33,440 nt of DNA from DAIOSQ01 sp036752465 (GCA_036752465.1 DAIOSQ010000003.1:1-33440); one strand, 5' to 3'; shown: positions 1-9,371, counted from the first letter of the stretch. Notes: generated from the sequence alone by a model not told the origin. A program made the numbers and translations.

Positions 1-928
1 TTGTTTTGAAAAGAATACCAGTGAACTCTTTATATTTAAACTCGATACGTGTTGCGGATTGAAATGTTGTATCTAAATCATAATTAGTTCTCGAACGTCT
101 TTCGCCGAGAGTTGTTGTAGTGCCAACTGAAATATCATCATTATCTATTTTGATTCTCGATTTTAATTTGATTAGTTCCTGGTAGGATATATTGGCCAAT
201 TTCGCCACTTGATTTAAGTCAATTTGATGCGCTACAGTGACCTCGCTAAAATAAGGCGCAGATGGTATGGCGGGCAATTGGATATGATAGTGTTGCGGGT
301 GTTGAATAATTTCTGCGAGCGCCAATAAACGCGGCACATACTGTTTGGTTTCTTCGGGTACGTTCAAAGTCCAAAAATCCGCATATCCCCCTTGTTTGTT
401 TTTGCTCAGTCGCATGATTTTCCCTTCACCTGCGTCATAGGCCGCAAATGCCAACAGCCAATCATGATTGAATAACTGCTGCAGACGCTGCAGATAGCTT
501 AGGGCAGCTTTGGTCGAAGACAATATACTGCGCCTATTGTCTGACCACCAATCTTGTTGTAACCCAAAAGATTGTGCGGTATCTGGCATAAATTGCCATA
601 AACCTGCGGCACCCATACCAGAGTAGGCGAACGGGTTATACGCACTCTCCACCATTGGAATTAAGGCAATTTCTCCTGGCAATTGTTGTTTGTTTAATTC
701 ATTCACAATATGATAAATATACGGCTCAGCTTGTGCCAATTGCTCTAAATAATGGGGGTGCGACAATAGCCAGCGCAATTGTTGTTGGACTCGTGGATGC
801 GTGACGGCGTGATCGAGACGAAATTGTGTGCGCATCACATCCCAAATCGTGTCAGTGGCATAAGCTGTGGAGACCATCAGCATCAAACCGCACAGAATGC
901 GTAGGCAGTTTTGCTGGATTACGTACAT
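1..928 (-). CDS. MltD-like membrane-bound lytic murein transglycosylase, 3' end outside window
   Basis: The open frame starts at an ATG at 928 and stays open to the left edge, so about 309 codons are visible and the C-terminus is missing. Residues 1-24 form a signal peptide ending STAYA before TDT. The lytic transglycosylase (SLT/goose-lysozyme-like) domain follows. The catalytic glutamate is E94 in MVESAYNPFAYSG, followed by GAAGLWQFMP and AYDAGEGKI (usually AYNAGEG). Family members cleave the MurNAc-GlcNAc bond of peptidoglycan in the periplasm, leaving 1,6-anhydro-MurNAc. Up to about residue 250 (YQELIKL) it follows MltD. Where MltD normally continues with LNPGF/W and LysM repeats, this protein reads KSRIKIDNDDISVG and an unfamiliar, AT-richer sequence, so the tail may be exchanged or fused. 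It lies 47 bp downstream of rlmJ on the same strand, so cotranscription is likely. Confidence 0.85.
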   Translation of the reverse strand, partial: MYVIQQNCLRILCGLMLMVSTAYATDTIWDVMRTQFRLDHAVTHPRVQQQLRWLLSHPHYLEQLAQAEPYIYHIVNELNKQQLPGEIALIPMVESAYNPFAYSGMGAAGLWQFMPDTAQSFGLQQDWWSDNRRSILSSTKAALSYLQRLQQLFNHDWLLAFAAYDAGEGKIMRLSKNKQGGYADFWTLNVPEETKQYVPRLLALAEIIQHPQHYHIQLPAIPSAPYFSEVTVAHQIDLNQVAKLANISYQELIKLKSRIKIDNDDISVGTTTTLGERRSRTNYDLDTTFQSATRIEFKYKEFTGILFKT

Positions 929-975
929 GTTAATCCTAAATCCCTCATACCTTGCAATTGAGCATCTGTTGGGTT

Positions 976-1827
976 TTACTTCGTTTCACCTGGTGTCGTC
1001 AAGTTTTCAGTCAGCAAAAACCATGCCTCGCCGGCGTTTAATAGCTTGCACAGCAGCGGCAGCATGTGCTGCAATTCCTGTTTTAAGATATAAGGTGGAT
1101 TGACAATCCACAAGCCACATCCCCACAACCCGGGTTGGGGCTGACGGGTCAGGTAAAACTCTAACCGCAACCCGTCCTGATCAGCAACGGCTAAATTTCT
1201 AAGGATTTGGCGATGGTGATAGGGATCGACAATTGGATACCACAGACAAAAAGTACCTGTGGCAAAACGATGCCATGCTTGCGCGAGCGCAAGCGGTATT
1301 TGCCGATATTCCGTCTTTATTTCGTAACTGGGATCAACAAATATCAAGCCACGCTTCTCTTTGGGGGGAGTATGTGCTTTCAATGTATGTAGGCCATCTG
1401 TTTCCAGACAGGCGAGGTTAGGGCGTCCCTGCGACATCGTGCACAGCGCGCTGAATTCTTGAGGATGTTTTTCACAGATGACCATACGGTCATGGTTGCG
1501 CAGCAAGTGCGCTGCCAAATAGGGTGAGCCAGGATAAAACCGTAAATTGCCATTGGGATTGAGGCTGTTTAAGCAAGCGATATAGGGTTGGAAAAGCGGG
1601 GAAAGGGTATTTTTTTCACGCCACAGGCGTGCAATGCCCTGTTGTGCCTCGGCAGTTTTTAGTGCTTGTGCGGCATTTAAATCATAGCAGCCTTTGCCGG
1701 CATGGGTATCGAGATAAAGCAGAGGTTTGGCCTTGATGGTCATATACGACAATAGACGGGTTAAGACCAGATGTTTGATCACATCGGCATAATTGCCCGC
1801 ATGAAAACCATGTTGATAACTGAGCAT
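976..1827 (-). CDS. rlmJ: 23S rRNA (adenine(2030)-N6)-methyltransferase RlmJ
   Basis: The 283-residue product is close to the usual RlmJ length of about 280. It methylates N6 of A2030 in 23S rRNA using S-adenosylmethionine in the cytoplasm. The N-terminus MLSYQHGFHAGNYADVIKH is the RlmJ signature. The SAM-binding motif I is LYLDTHAGKGCYDL. The catalytic motif, usually DPPYE, reads DPSYE here with D165, so the second proline is replaced by serine; the aspartate and tyrosine are kept. The start at 1827 matches the conserved family N-terminus, although only a weak ribosome binding site precedes it. The MltD-like gene follows after 47 bp. Related names for the family are ComJ and YhiR. The assignment is firm from the N-terminal and motif matches. 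Confidence 0.93.
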   Translation of the reverse strand: MLSYQHGFHAGNYADVIKHLVLTRLLSYMTIKAKPLLYLDTHAGKGCYDLNAAQALKTAEAQQGIARLWREKNTLSPLFQPYIACLNSLNPNGNLRFYPGSPYLAAHLLRNHDRMVICEKHPQEFSALCTMSQGRPNLACLETDGLHTLKAHTPPKEKRGLIFVDPSYEIKTEYRQIPLALAQAWHRFATGTFCLWYPIVDPYHHRQILRNLAVADQDGLRLEFYLTRQPQPGLWGCGLWIVNPPYILKQELQHMLPLLCKLLNAGEAWFLLTENLTTPGETK

Positions 1828-1960
1828 GGATGTTGTGCCTACTTAAAAACCCTACACTATACGGTAATTTTTGATAATTAAATAGTTACTTTCTGGGCAT
1901 GGCTATGTACCATAGAAGCCAATGGAAAGAAACGCACCCAAAGCAAACAAATCGAGTATC

Positions 1961-3439
1961 CTAAAAATTTCGTACACACCGAGCAGCGAAGGTGGAACTT
2001 TTGAGTGTTGCCACCTGAGTACCATTAAAAAACTGGGCCCAGGCCAAATTATTATTGTTAGATCCGGTAGAGCTCCAGTAAGCGCTACGATTAAACCCAC
2101 CGATTGCAGTCCTGTTGATATACAGGCAATAGATCTGCCCTGTGGTCTCCGTGTTATTCCCAGCGGGTACAAACCAATCGTTATAACAAGTGTTTCCTGA
2201 TTCACAGGGCGAATTGCCTTGTGAATCAATTTCATAATTAGAACAAAGTAGTGCCGCATAAGGCGTACCTCCGTTTGTGCCAAGCGTGTTGACAATCCTC
2301 GCGGTATTTGTGGCACCATCGGTCGTGCTTGAAGCACCCGTTGAAACTCCGACTGGACCCCAAATTATTCCGGCACTAATATCCGTAGTCGTTGCAATGA
2401 GATTATTCAAGCCGCCATTGAGACAAGCAATCTTCCCACCATAAGCTGGTTGTCCCACCGCGGTGGTTTCATAAGTAAAACCATTCGTTTTTGTCGCGCT
2501 GCCGCTGGGTGTCGTAATCACAACATCCACCGTACCCGTCGTATGCACAGGCGTCACGGCTGTTACGGTGGTTGAGTTTATTACATTTAAACTGGTCGCG
2601 GCGGTTCCTCCAAATGTGAGGCTGGTAGCGCCTGTAAATCCAGTGCCGGTTAACGTAACGCCTGTTCCGCCTACAGTAGGACCAGAAGAAGGGCTCACGG
2701 TGCCGATAGTAATACCGGCTTCAACTTGTATCGCTGCCGTCACTGCATTCGTATTGCTGCCTTGAATCGGAAAGCTCGTTTGCGCGACAACCGTGTTTCC
2801 TGGTGTGTACGTCAGCGTACAGCTTGCTTGAGGTGCAACATTTGCGCACGTATTGTCCGTCTCCGTCACATTCCCATCCAGCGCTGTTCCCGTGAAATTC
2901 GACGTGATATTAGTCGCAGCTACAATCAGTGAGGTGTTGTTGATCGTTAAGGTGCCTGGAGGACCATTTGTTGTTAGCGTCAGCGGTGAGCCTGTTACGG
3001 TTATCGTTGCATCCGTTATTGCTGGTGCTTGTGTGATATGAAGCATGTCACTTGGTGCAGGGCGATAGCAAAGCAGGCTTGAGCCTTGTTCACATACGTT
3101 TGGTCCATCATTGATAGGGGCAGTTAACTGACTGCCATTTACTTGTAACGATAACGTACAAGATGTTTTGCCTGTTAAGACAAATGGATTGCCGCAAACC
3201 CTCAAGCCTGTGGTTATTTGCGTAATTCCCTGTATCGATTGCATACTGAGCGTATGCACTCTGCTCGATTGATTCGTTACGGTATAATTGACTGTCCTTG
3301 TGTCATTCGAGGGCACCGCAAGTGTTGTAGGTGTTGACGGTGTAAACGTCCATACAGGTGACCCGGCATACGATAAGGATGCGATGGTCCACAACAAAAC
3401 CATAATCGTATTTTTTTTAATCGAATAAATCATTTTCAT
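1961..3439 (-). CDS. Secreted IPT/TIG and DUF1566-like domain protein
   Basis: This 492-residue exported protein has a signal peptide at residues 1-25, cleaved after SLSYA. Residues 28-240 are Thr/Asn/Ser-rich and beta-rich, with paired cysteines (for example C82/C93 and C198/C207) that suggest disulfides. An IPT/TIG immunoglobulin-like domain spans about 242-324 (SPSSGPTVGGTGVTLTGTGF). The C-terminal part, about 335-492, has the DUF1566 pattern: DWFVPAGN, IGGFN, AYWSST, and a closing CVRNF. Such proteins are surface-exposed or secreted in Legionella relatives; the molecular role is unknown. The gene starts 12 bp after the beta-barrel gene upstream, with GGGG close to the ATG, so the two are probably one transcription unit and possibly translationally coupled. 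Export beyond the outer membrane, for example by type II secretion, is inference. Confidence 0.8.
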   Translation of the reverse strand: MKMIYSIKKNTIMVLLWTIASLSYAGSPVWTFTPSTPTTLAVPSNDTRTVNYTVTNQSSRVHTLSMQSIQGITQITTGLRVCGNPFVLTGKTSCTLSLQVNGSQLTAPINDGPNVCEQGSSLLCYRPAPSDMLHITQAPAITDATITVTGSPLTLTTNGPPGTLTINNTSLIVAATNITSNFTGTALDGNVTETDNTCANVAPQASCTLTYTPGNTVVAQTSFPIQGSNTNAVTAAIQVEAGITIGTVSPSSGPTVGGTGVTLTGTGFTGATSLTFGGTAATSLNVINSTTVTAVTPVHTTGTVDVVITTPSGSATKTNGFTYETTAVGQPAYGGKIACLNGGLNNLIATTTDISAGIIWGPVGVSTGASSTTDGATNTARIVNTLGTNGGTPYAALLCSNYEIDSQGNSPCESGNTCYNDWFVPAGNNTETTGQIYCLYINRTAIGGFNRSAYWSSTGSNNNNLAWAQFFNGTQVATLKSSTFAARCVRNF

Positions 3440-3451
3440 CGCCCCAAGCTC

Positions 3452-4204
3452 TTATGCGACATAAGTTAAATTAAACAACACACCATTGGTATACAGATGA
3501 TTTAAACTTAAGCCTGAGTTCAAGGTTTGCCCTGATGCGCGACTCAATTGACTTTGACCCCAATCGGCAAATTCATACCCGGCCCCTACTTGCCAGTGTG
3601 GATTTAAGGCTTTTTGCACGCCTGCGCCAACCGTGTAGGTAAAACTCGTTTGCATGTTAGATGCGAAGTTTGGCATCGTGACGGCTTCGAAAATCAAAGG
3701 AGTGTTTTGAAAATCATAGGCGCTGTTAAAGCCCACGCCTAAACTGGCACTCACCCATGGCATAACCCAATAGCCAGGGTCGGCTAACAGTTTGCCTTTT
3801 ACCGCAACGTGCGTATGTTGGACTTGATAGGTATAGCTGTAATTATTAAACGTTGCATCTGCATCGTCCCAAATGTTACCAGCTAGCGGCGCATTGCTTG
3901 TCGCAGCGACAGCCAAGCCCACCTGGCCTTGCAGCATGTGGCTTAATTTTTTCTGAATCCCCACAAAAACTTCACCATCTGTTAATGCATTTGTTAGATT
4001 CGATGCGGCATAGGTTTTTATAATATCTGGTGCCAAATAAAAGGTCTGTGTGTTTCCTGCGCTTTCCCAAATAGGGCCTGCACTGATGGTGCCTACCCAC
4101 GTCCAATCTTTGATGGCCGCAATAGGACCCATTGTGCCAGCAATGGACTGTGGGCATGTGAGCATGATGGCTGCGGCAATAGATAAAATACCAGTGTACT
4201 TCAT
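3452..4204 (-). CDS. Outer-membrane beta-barrel protein (small porin/opacity-like fold)
   Basis: The 250-residue product starts with a clear signal peptide (cleavage near QSIAG, residue 22). The rest alternates hydrophobic and polar residues with many aromatics, as in an 8-stranded outer-membrane barrel. Examples are WVGTISAGPIW, VQHTHVAVKGKLL, YWVMPWVSASLGVGF, FTYTVGAGVQKAL and HWQVGAGYEFADWG. The C-terminus VLFNLTYVA ends with alternating hydrophobics but lacks the classical terminal Phe. Similar OmpA/OprF-N-terminal-like barrels are common in Legionellales. The specific function (adhesion, stability, small-molecule passage) cannot be read from the sequence. The start at 4204 is supported by AGGAG five bases upstream. 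It is the first gene of a two-gene unit with the IPT/DUF1566 protein. Confidence 0.75.
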   Translation of the reverse strand: MKYTGILSIAAAIMLTCPQSIAGTMGPIAAIKDWTWVGTISAGPIWESAGNTQTFYLAPDIIKTYAASNLTNALTDGEVFVGIQKKLSHMLQGQVGLAVAATSNAPLAGNIWDDADATFNNYSYTYQVQHTHVAVKGKLLADPGYWVMPWVSASLGVGFNSAYDFQNTPLIFEAVTMPNFASNMQTSFTYTVGAGVQKALNPHWQVGAGYEFADWGQSQLSRASGQTLNSGLSLNHLYTNGVLFNLTYVA

Positions 4205-4261
4205 AAGCGCTCCTTGCTTATTGGACTTTGGACAAACACTGTCAAAAATCCATCCACCTAA

Positions 4262-4290
4262 ACTATAGCCCCATTTTTAAAATGCGGCAA
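4262..4290 (-). promoter_or_regulatory. Possible promoter of the beta-barrel/IPT gene pair
   Basis: On the minus strand TTGCCG (4290-4285) and TATAGT (4267-4262) are separated by 17 bases, 58 bp before the barrel ATG. The -35 half lies inside the 3' end of the SNF2 helicase gene. A perfect TTGACA at 4245-4240 lies closer, but its matching -10 (AATAAG) would start transcription almost at the ribosome binding site, so the upstream pair is preferred. This is a pattern match only. Confidence 0.3.
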
Positions 4291-7200
4291 ACAGTCCATT
4301 TAAGTCTTGTTCAGACAATTCTAATTTACTAGTAGTTTTATCAGAAAACAATCCATCCATAAGCTCTTTTTTACGTTGCTGCATCTCTAAAATTTTTTCT
4401 TCCACTGTACCTTTGGCAACTAATTTATACACAAATACTGTTTTTTCTTGTCCGATTCGATGAGCACGATCAGTGGCTTGATTTTCTACAGCTGGATTCC
4501 ACCAAGGATCATAATGAATAACAGCATCGGCCGTGGTCAGATTAAGTCCCGTTCCCCCCGCTTTTAAACTGATCAAGAATAACGGTATTTCCCCCGATTG
4601 AAATTGTTGTACCGGTGTCGCTCGGTCTTTGGTTTGACCCGTTAATTTTACGTAGGGAATATCCGCTTTGATAATTGCCTCCTCGATGAGCTCTAACATT
4701 TCCGTAAATTGAGAAAACAACAAGATGCGTCGACCTTCTTCAATGAGTTCTGGTAACAGAGTCATGAGCAAGTTTAGTTTTGCTGATTTAGATGCTTTTT
4801 GTTTTGCTGTTTTTACTTTTAGTAGTCGTGGGTCACAACAGATTTGACGTAGTTTCAATAGTGCATCGAGAATGATGATATGACTTCGTTTTAAGCCAAG
4901 TTTAGCGATTTCTTTTTGTATTTTCTCTTGCATCGTAATGCGTACGGTTTCATAGAGATCGCGCTGCCCACCTTCCAATTCAACATGGCGAATCATCTCA
5001 ACTTTTTCTGGCAACTCTTGCACAACTTTATCTTTTGTACGACGTAATAAAAAGGGTGCAATACGCCGATTTAAGTGTTGACGACGCTCTTGATTTTCAT
5101 GTTTTTCAATAGGCGTTCTGAAAAGACGTTGAAATGATTTCTGATCTCCCAGCAAGCCCGGCATCATAAAATGAAATAAGGACCACAACTCGCCCATGTG
5201 ATTTTCCATTGGTGTGCCTGTTAAACAAAGACGATGAGAAGCCTTGAGTTGAATGGCAACCAACGCTGCCTGACTCTTCGCATTTTTAATGCATTGTGCT
5301 TCATCCAAAATGAGCAAATGAAAATGTTGCTTAAGCAATATGTGCTTATCTCGCACAATCAATGGATACGTTGTCAAGATCAAATCATAGTCTGCAATAC
5401 TATCAAATTGCTCTTTTCGGTCAGCTCCATGCAGAAGCAATACCTTTAGTTCAGGCGAAAAACGTTTTGCCTCCATTTGCCAATTAAACATTAAACTGGT
5501 GGGGGCAATGACGAGGCACGGTTGCGTCATCCGACCGCTGGTCTTTTCCAGAGTAATATGCGACAGAGCTTGTACCGTCTTACCCAAGCCCATATCATCA
5601 GCCAATATCCCACCGAATTCATATTCACGTAGAAATTGCAGCCAACTTAAACCCTCAAGCTGATAAGGCCGTAATTTGGCTAGAAATTGCTTCGGAACGT
5701 CAGCTTGTTGAATCCCACTAAAATGAGCTAATTTACGACCCATTTCACGAATGCGATCGCCACCTATCCAACGCAGTTGAGCTGCTCCCATGGCAGCATC
5801 TAATTCAAGCAAGCGTGAAGCATGTAGCCTGGATAAGCGTAATTCCTGTTCATCGGATAAGCTATCTGTGTCATACAATTCAATTAAAACATTGAGCAGG
5901 TTTTTGACTCTTGCGGCTGGTAATGGCATATATTGACCATTGGGAAGACGTGCATAAACAGGTTCTGCATCATCCGTTTGCGACAGTGCTTGGGGGTTCA
6001 GTTGCTTGAGCATCGTTTGAAGAACGGGTAATAAATTGATGTTTTCTCCTTTAACCGTGATCCCTAGCTCCAAACCAAACCAATCGTATTCCGAGCTGTC
6101 TTCGCGAATGGAAGAATACCATTCATCAATCGGTTCATCCATAATTTGATAGGGATAGTCTGCATCAAATTCGATGTGCCAACCAGCCTGACGTAGTTTT
6201 GGTACGGTGGTTGTGCTAAAAACCAGAGGATCAGAGGATGCGTGCTCAATCAAAAAAGTATTTTTCCATTTTTCATTGGCCATTAATCGAGACAGTTCAG
6301 GAATGCTACTGATCACAAGTGCATTACATTGCATCAATGCCTGCAATGCTTTCATTTCAAACTGTTTCTGACGTACCAGCGTAATCAGTTGCTCGTTTTG
6401 TACTTGATGAATCGTTTCATTTAAATTATGCCAGGGAACGTTCAGGCCATCATAGATAAATGAAACATCCGCCAGCGCTTTCATAGTTTCAGCCTCTGGA
6501 TAATACTGATTAACATACATGGATCGTATGGGTGCCTGAAATAACCGCAAATGCGGCACCGGTTTAATATTCTGCAGACGTTTTTTAGTCAACGATTTCG
6601 GCGGTTTAATCGTTGCCACAGGGGCATGTTGACTTAAAAAATGCACCACCGTATCCACTTGTGCCGGTGGAATTTTAGGCGCAGACAGGAGTAATTTTGC
6701 AATGTTGAGATCAAAAGGGGTATTTAATGGACCACAAACTGATATTGATTCATCCAGATACCAAGGCTGTTCAATAAAAAAAATCGGATAACGTTGTTCT
6801 GGAACGCCAAAATGCAGCGTTTGAATACCCTGATCATCCATTTCCCAATTTAACTCAACGGATTTTGATTCGGCAATTGACAATGGTTGACTGTGTACAG
6901 AGCGCCAGTGACATCGACCGGTGTTGATGAGTTCAAGAAGAAGCGCTTCCCCTGGGGCACCACGAAGGCAAAACATGGGCGAATACCCTTGATAACGGGT
7001 TGTTCGTTTGATTACATCCAATTGAGCCAGCAATTCTTTATCAATCGGATACAGGTGTTTTTGCTGAGCGTATGCCGTTTCACTGTATCGTTTTGATGCT
7101 CCCAATCCGCCCGCTTTTAAGCGTCGAGTTAATAATGGATCGACGCCCAATTGGTGTGGGTCACCAGCGATTTTGGATAGGATATAGTATAGACCATGGG

Positions 7201-7657
7201 TCTCATCAATGGAGGCAGGCGTGGCTGATGTTTCAGTCATAGCATGCTGAAGCTGATTTAACCAACGCGTCACACGGGGATCATCGATGACGTCTGACTT
7301 AGCTTTTGAATCAAATGGAATAACATTGTTTTTTGCCTCATCAATAAACAATGCCTGATGATCGACAGCCTGCAATAATGTTGCAACAATATGTTTACAA
7401 TTCTGCTTTAACGGACAGGAACACTCACCGTGCAAATGGATGGTATGTTTTGTGTTTTGAATTCGCATGGATACTGTATAGAGGCTTGTTCCTTGAACTT
7501 GGGCATGAATCACGCTTTCAGTGGTTGATGTGTGTGAGATGTCGAGACTAACAACCTGTTGAGCCGCATAATAGCCTTTGCCTTTGTGAAACGTGGACGA
7601 TGTATAAGCTGATTTAATTCCGGCCTTTGTGAGGGCGCTAATTGCATTTGACATCAT
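4277..7657 (-). CDS. SWIM zinc-finger SNF2/SWI2-family DEAD/H helicase
   Basis: The 1126-residue protein carries an N-terminal SWIM zinc finger with ligands C79, C81, C87 and H89 (CSCPLKQNCKH). A long variable region follows, then a C-terminal Swi2/Snf2 ATPase. The Walker A is DDMGLGKT with K693. The Walker B is DEAQ at 785-788, followed by LTGTPMENHMGELWSLF. The second RecA lobe has LLFSQFTEM, GGTGLNLTTAD, HYDPWWNPAVENQA and the arginine finger motif DRAHRIGQ (R1067). Such proteins are DNA-dependent ATP-driven translocases that remodel DNA-protein complexes in the cytoplasm. Bacterial SWIM-SNF2 proteins are often loosely named HepA/RapA, but RapA itself lacks the SWIM finger and has Tudor-like domains, so the symbol rapA is not justified. 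The start at 7657 has no obvious ribosome binding site; Met2 is equally possible. Confidence 0.9.
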   Translation of the reverse strand: MMSNAISALTKAGIKSAYTSSTFHKGKGYYAAQQVVSLDISHTSTTESVIHAQVQGTSLYTVSMRIQNTKHTIHLHGECSCPLKQNCKHIVATLLQAVDHQALFIDEAKNNVIPFDSKAKSDVIDDPRVTRWLNQLQHAMTETSATPASIDETHGLYYILSKIAGDPHQLGVDPLLTRRLKAGGLGASKRYSETAYAQQKHLYPIDKELLAQLDVIKRTTRYQGYSPMFCLRGAPGEALLLELINTGRCHWRSVHSQPLSIAESKSVELNWEMDDQGIQTLHFGVPEQRYPIFFIEQPWYLDESISVCGPLNTPFDLNIAKLLLSAPKIPPAQVDTVVHFLSQHAPVATIKPPKSLTKKRLQNIKPVPHLRLFQAPIRSMYVNQYYPEAETMKALADVSFIYDGLNVPWHNLNETIHQVQNEQLITLVRQKQFEMKALQALMQCNALVISSIPELSRLMANEKWKNTFLIEHASSDPLVFSTTTVPKLRQAGWHIEFDADYPYQIMDEPIDEWYSSIREDSSEYDWFGLELGITVKGENINLLPVLQTMLKQLNPQALSQTDDAEPVYARLPNGQYMPLPAARVKNLLNVLIELYDTDSLSDEQELRLSRLHASRLLELDAAMGAAQLRWIGGDRIREMGRKLAHFSGIQQADVPKQFLAKLRPYQLEGLSWLQFLREYEFGGILADDMGLGKTVQALSHITLEKTSGRMTQPCLVIAPTSLMFNWQMEAKRFSPELKVLLLHGADRKEQFDSIADYDLILTTYPLIVRDKHILLKQHFHLLILDEAQCIKNAKSQAALVAIQLKASHRLCLTGTPMENHMGELWSLFHFMMPGLLGDQKSFQRLFRTPIEKHENQERRQHLNRRIAPFLLRRTKDKVVQELPEKVEMIRHVELEGGQRDLYETVRITMQEKIQKEIAKLGLKRSHIIILDALLKLRQICCDPRLLKVKTAKQKASKSAKLNLLMTLLPELIEEGRRILLFSQFTEMLELIEEAIIKADIPYVKLTGQTKDRATPVQQFQSGEIPLFLISLKAGGTGLNLTTADAVIHYDPWWNPAVENQATDRAHRIGQEKTVFVYKLVAKGTVEEKILEMQQRKKELMDGLFSDKTTSKLELSEQDLNGLFAAF

Positions 7658-7767
7658 GCGATCATAATTGCTGTAATCGATAACAACTTACATGTCAGTT
7701 TTTTCTTTAGATCTTGATCATCGTAAACATGGATAAAATTCATGACGCTGTCCTGCCATTTAAATCA

Positions 7768-9371
7768 TAAAAACAGTACACTATCGCTTTTTTTAAACCA
7801 AAGACAATAAAGTACGGATGCTGCCTTATGCCAGACGACATGATACCCGTTTTAAAGACATTTCGCGAGAAAATATACCCATTTTTTTCTGCTCGACAAG
7901 ATGCAACTATGGAGCTGATTGATGCCTTATCCAGTAACACGAACGCCACCAGCGTGGTTGAATTGTCTCTAAATCCACTCCATCGCAGAAATTATTGCAG
8001 CATCACGCGGGTCGTTGATGAATTTTACGCATCAACAGACGCAGATAAAAAAATGGCGCAGAATCAAAAAATAACGCGCCTCATCAGTCAGCATTGCATC
8101 CCACAGGAAACGCGACATTTTCACTTATTTGTGGTGGACATTACTCCAAATCCACGCGTCTTTTCACCCACGCTAGAAGATCGCGGGTATGTGTATGCAC
8201 CGAACACCGTCGCAGGCAACACGCCCGTTACCCTAGGACATCAATACAGCATTGCTGCCTATTTGCCAGAAAAAACGGCAGTTCTCTCATCGCCATGGAT
8301 CATCCCACTGTCATGCGAGCGCGTAGCAACTTCGCAAAAAGGAATTTTGGTGGGCATGCAACAACTTCGTGATTGTATTCAGTCGCAAGCTTCATTCAAC
8401 AATAAATTATGCGTATCGATGGGCGACTGCGCTTACAGTCATCCAGATTGTCTTTGGGAAGCAAAGAAAAATCCGAATCAAGTGCATATCAGTCGTGCAC
8501 GCAATAGCCGTGTATTCAATTATCCGGTTGAGGTGCTGTATGATCCAGGGCAACGAGGGCGCCCAAAGCAGTACGGTGATCGATATGATCTGAGAGATAA
8601 CGCCTCATGGAGAATTTCAGATGACACACTCACCTTCGAGCTCACCAGTAAAAAAGGCAAACGACAAATTGTCGAAATTGAATGTTGGGATACGATCCTC
8701 ATGCGAGGAACACGTCAGTCTATTTTACATGATTATCCATTTCGCTTGCTACGAGTTAGAGTCTACAAGGAGTCAGGGAAGCTATTGTTTAAACGACCTT
8801 TGTGGTTGATTGCTGCTGGAGCTCGACGCAATGAGTTATCTTTACTAGAGATTTTTGATTGTTATCGTCAGCGCTTTGATCTGGAGCATTTTTTCAGATT
8901 TGGCAAAGATCGGTTGCTCATGAATAAAATACAAACACCTGATGTCAACCATGAAGAAGCATGGTGGCAACTGACAATGCTTGCTTATACCCAATTATTT
9001 TTAGCCCGAAAGATAGCAAATAACACGATTCGTCCATGGGAAAAATATGCTCCTGCACTTCGATCACCCATACAAGAAAAATCACCAACACAAACGCAAC
9101 GCGACTTCGCACGAATTATTTGGGAGATTGGCACACCAGCCAAACCGCCCAAACTAAGAAAAAAATCACTTGGGAGGCAAATGGGTGATCGGCAAGTGAA
9201 GCGTCAAATTTATAGCATCATCTCAAAGAGTAAAAAAAGCGCAAATATAGCTGATATGGCTGTCTGACTGCCCTTGCGTTAGACTACAAATAGATCAAAT
9301 CATGCTTGATGAGTGGATTGGTTTGCTTAAAATAAAACATTGACATCAAAAAAACTTAGTGTCAGTTTTTA
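7768..9371 (+). mobile_element. Probable IS4-type insertion sequence, about 1.6 kb
   Basis: One intact transposase gene fills the element. The proposed ends are an imperfect inverted repeat. The left end, 7768-7794, begins TAAAAAC and contains ACACTA followed by seven T. The right end, 9348-9371, read on the minus strand, also begins TAAAAAC and contains ACACTA and seven T. The left end lies 60 bp before the transposase ATG and the right end 104 bp after its stop codon, a typical geometry. The repeats are A/T-rich, so chance similarity is possible, and no convincing target-site duplication was found beside them. The transposase is much more secure than the exact ends. Confidence 0.5.
7828..9267 (+). 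CDS. IS4-type DDE transposase
   Basis: The 479-residue DDE-fold transposase catalyses the DNA cleavage and strand transfer of its element. Candidate acidic triad residues are D104 (FVVDITP), D200 (SMGDCAYSH) and E353. E353 sits in CYRQRFDLEHFFRFGKD, which fits the IS4-superfamily signature Y-(2)-R-(3)-E-(6)-K exactly. The C-terminal 50 residues are very basic (KPPKLRKKSLGRQ), consistent with DNA contact. No frameshift or internal stop is visible, so the copy may be active. The start at 7828 is uncertain: Met5 (7840) is an alternative and neither has a strong ribosome binding site. It sits between the helicase gene and the effector-like cluster. The family is firm; the subgroup is not. Confidence 0.85.
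   Translation: MPDDMIPVLKTFREKIYPFFSARQDATMELIDALSSNTNATSVVELSLNPLHRRNYCSITRVVDEFYASTDADKKMAQNQKITRLISQHCIPQETRHFHLFVVDITPNPRVFSPTLEDRGYVYAPNTVAGNTPVTLGHQYSIAAYLPEKTAVLSSPWIIPLSCERVATSQKGILVGMQQLRDCIQSQASFNNKLCVSMGDCAYSHPDCLWEAKKNPNQVHISRARNSRVFNYPVEVLYDPGQRGRPKQYGDRYDLRDNASWRISDDTLTFELTSKKGKRQIVEIECWDTILMRGTRQSILHDYPFRLLRVRVYKESGKLLFKRPLWLIAAGARRNELSLLEIFDCYRQRFDLEHFFRFGKDRLLMNKIQTPDVNHEEAWWQLTMLAYTQLFLARKIANNTIRPWEKYAPALRSPIQEKSPTQTQRDFARIIWEIGTPAKPPKLRKKSLGRQMGDRQVKRQIYSIISKSKKSANIADMAV

Noticed and set aside
1903..2337. 144-codon minus-strand frame
   Set aside because: It overlaps the 3' part of the IPT/DUF1566 gene, whose C-terminal domain signature runs in the other frame to its stop.
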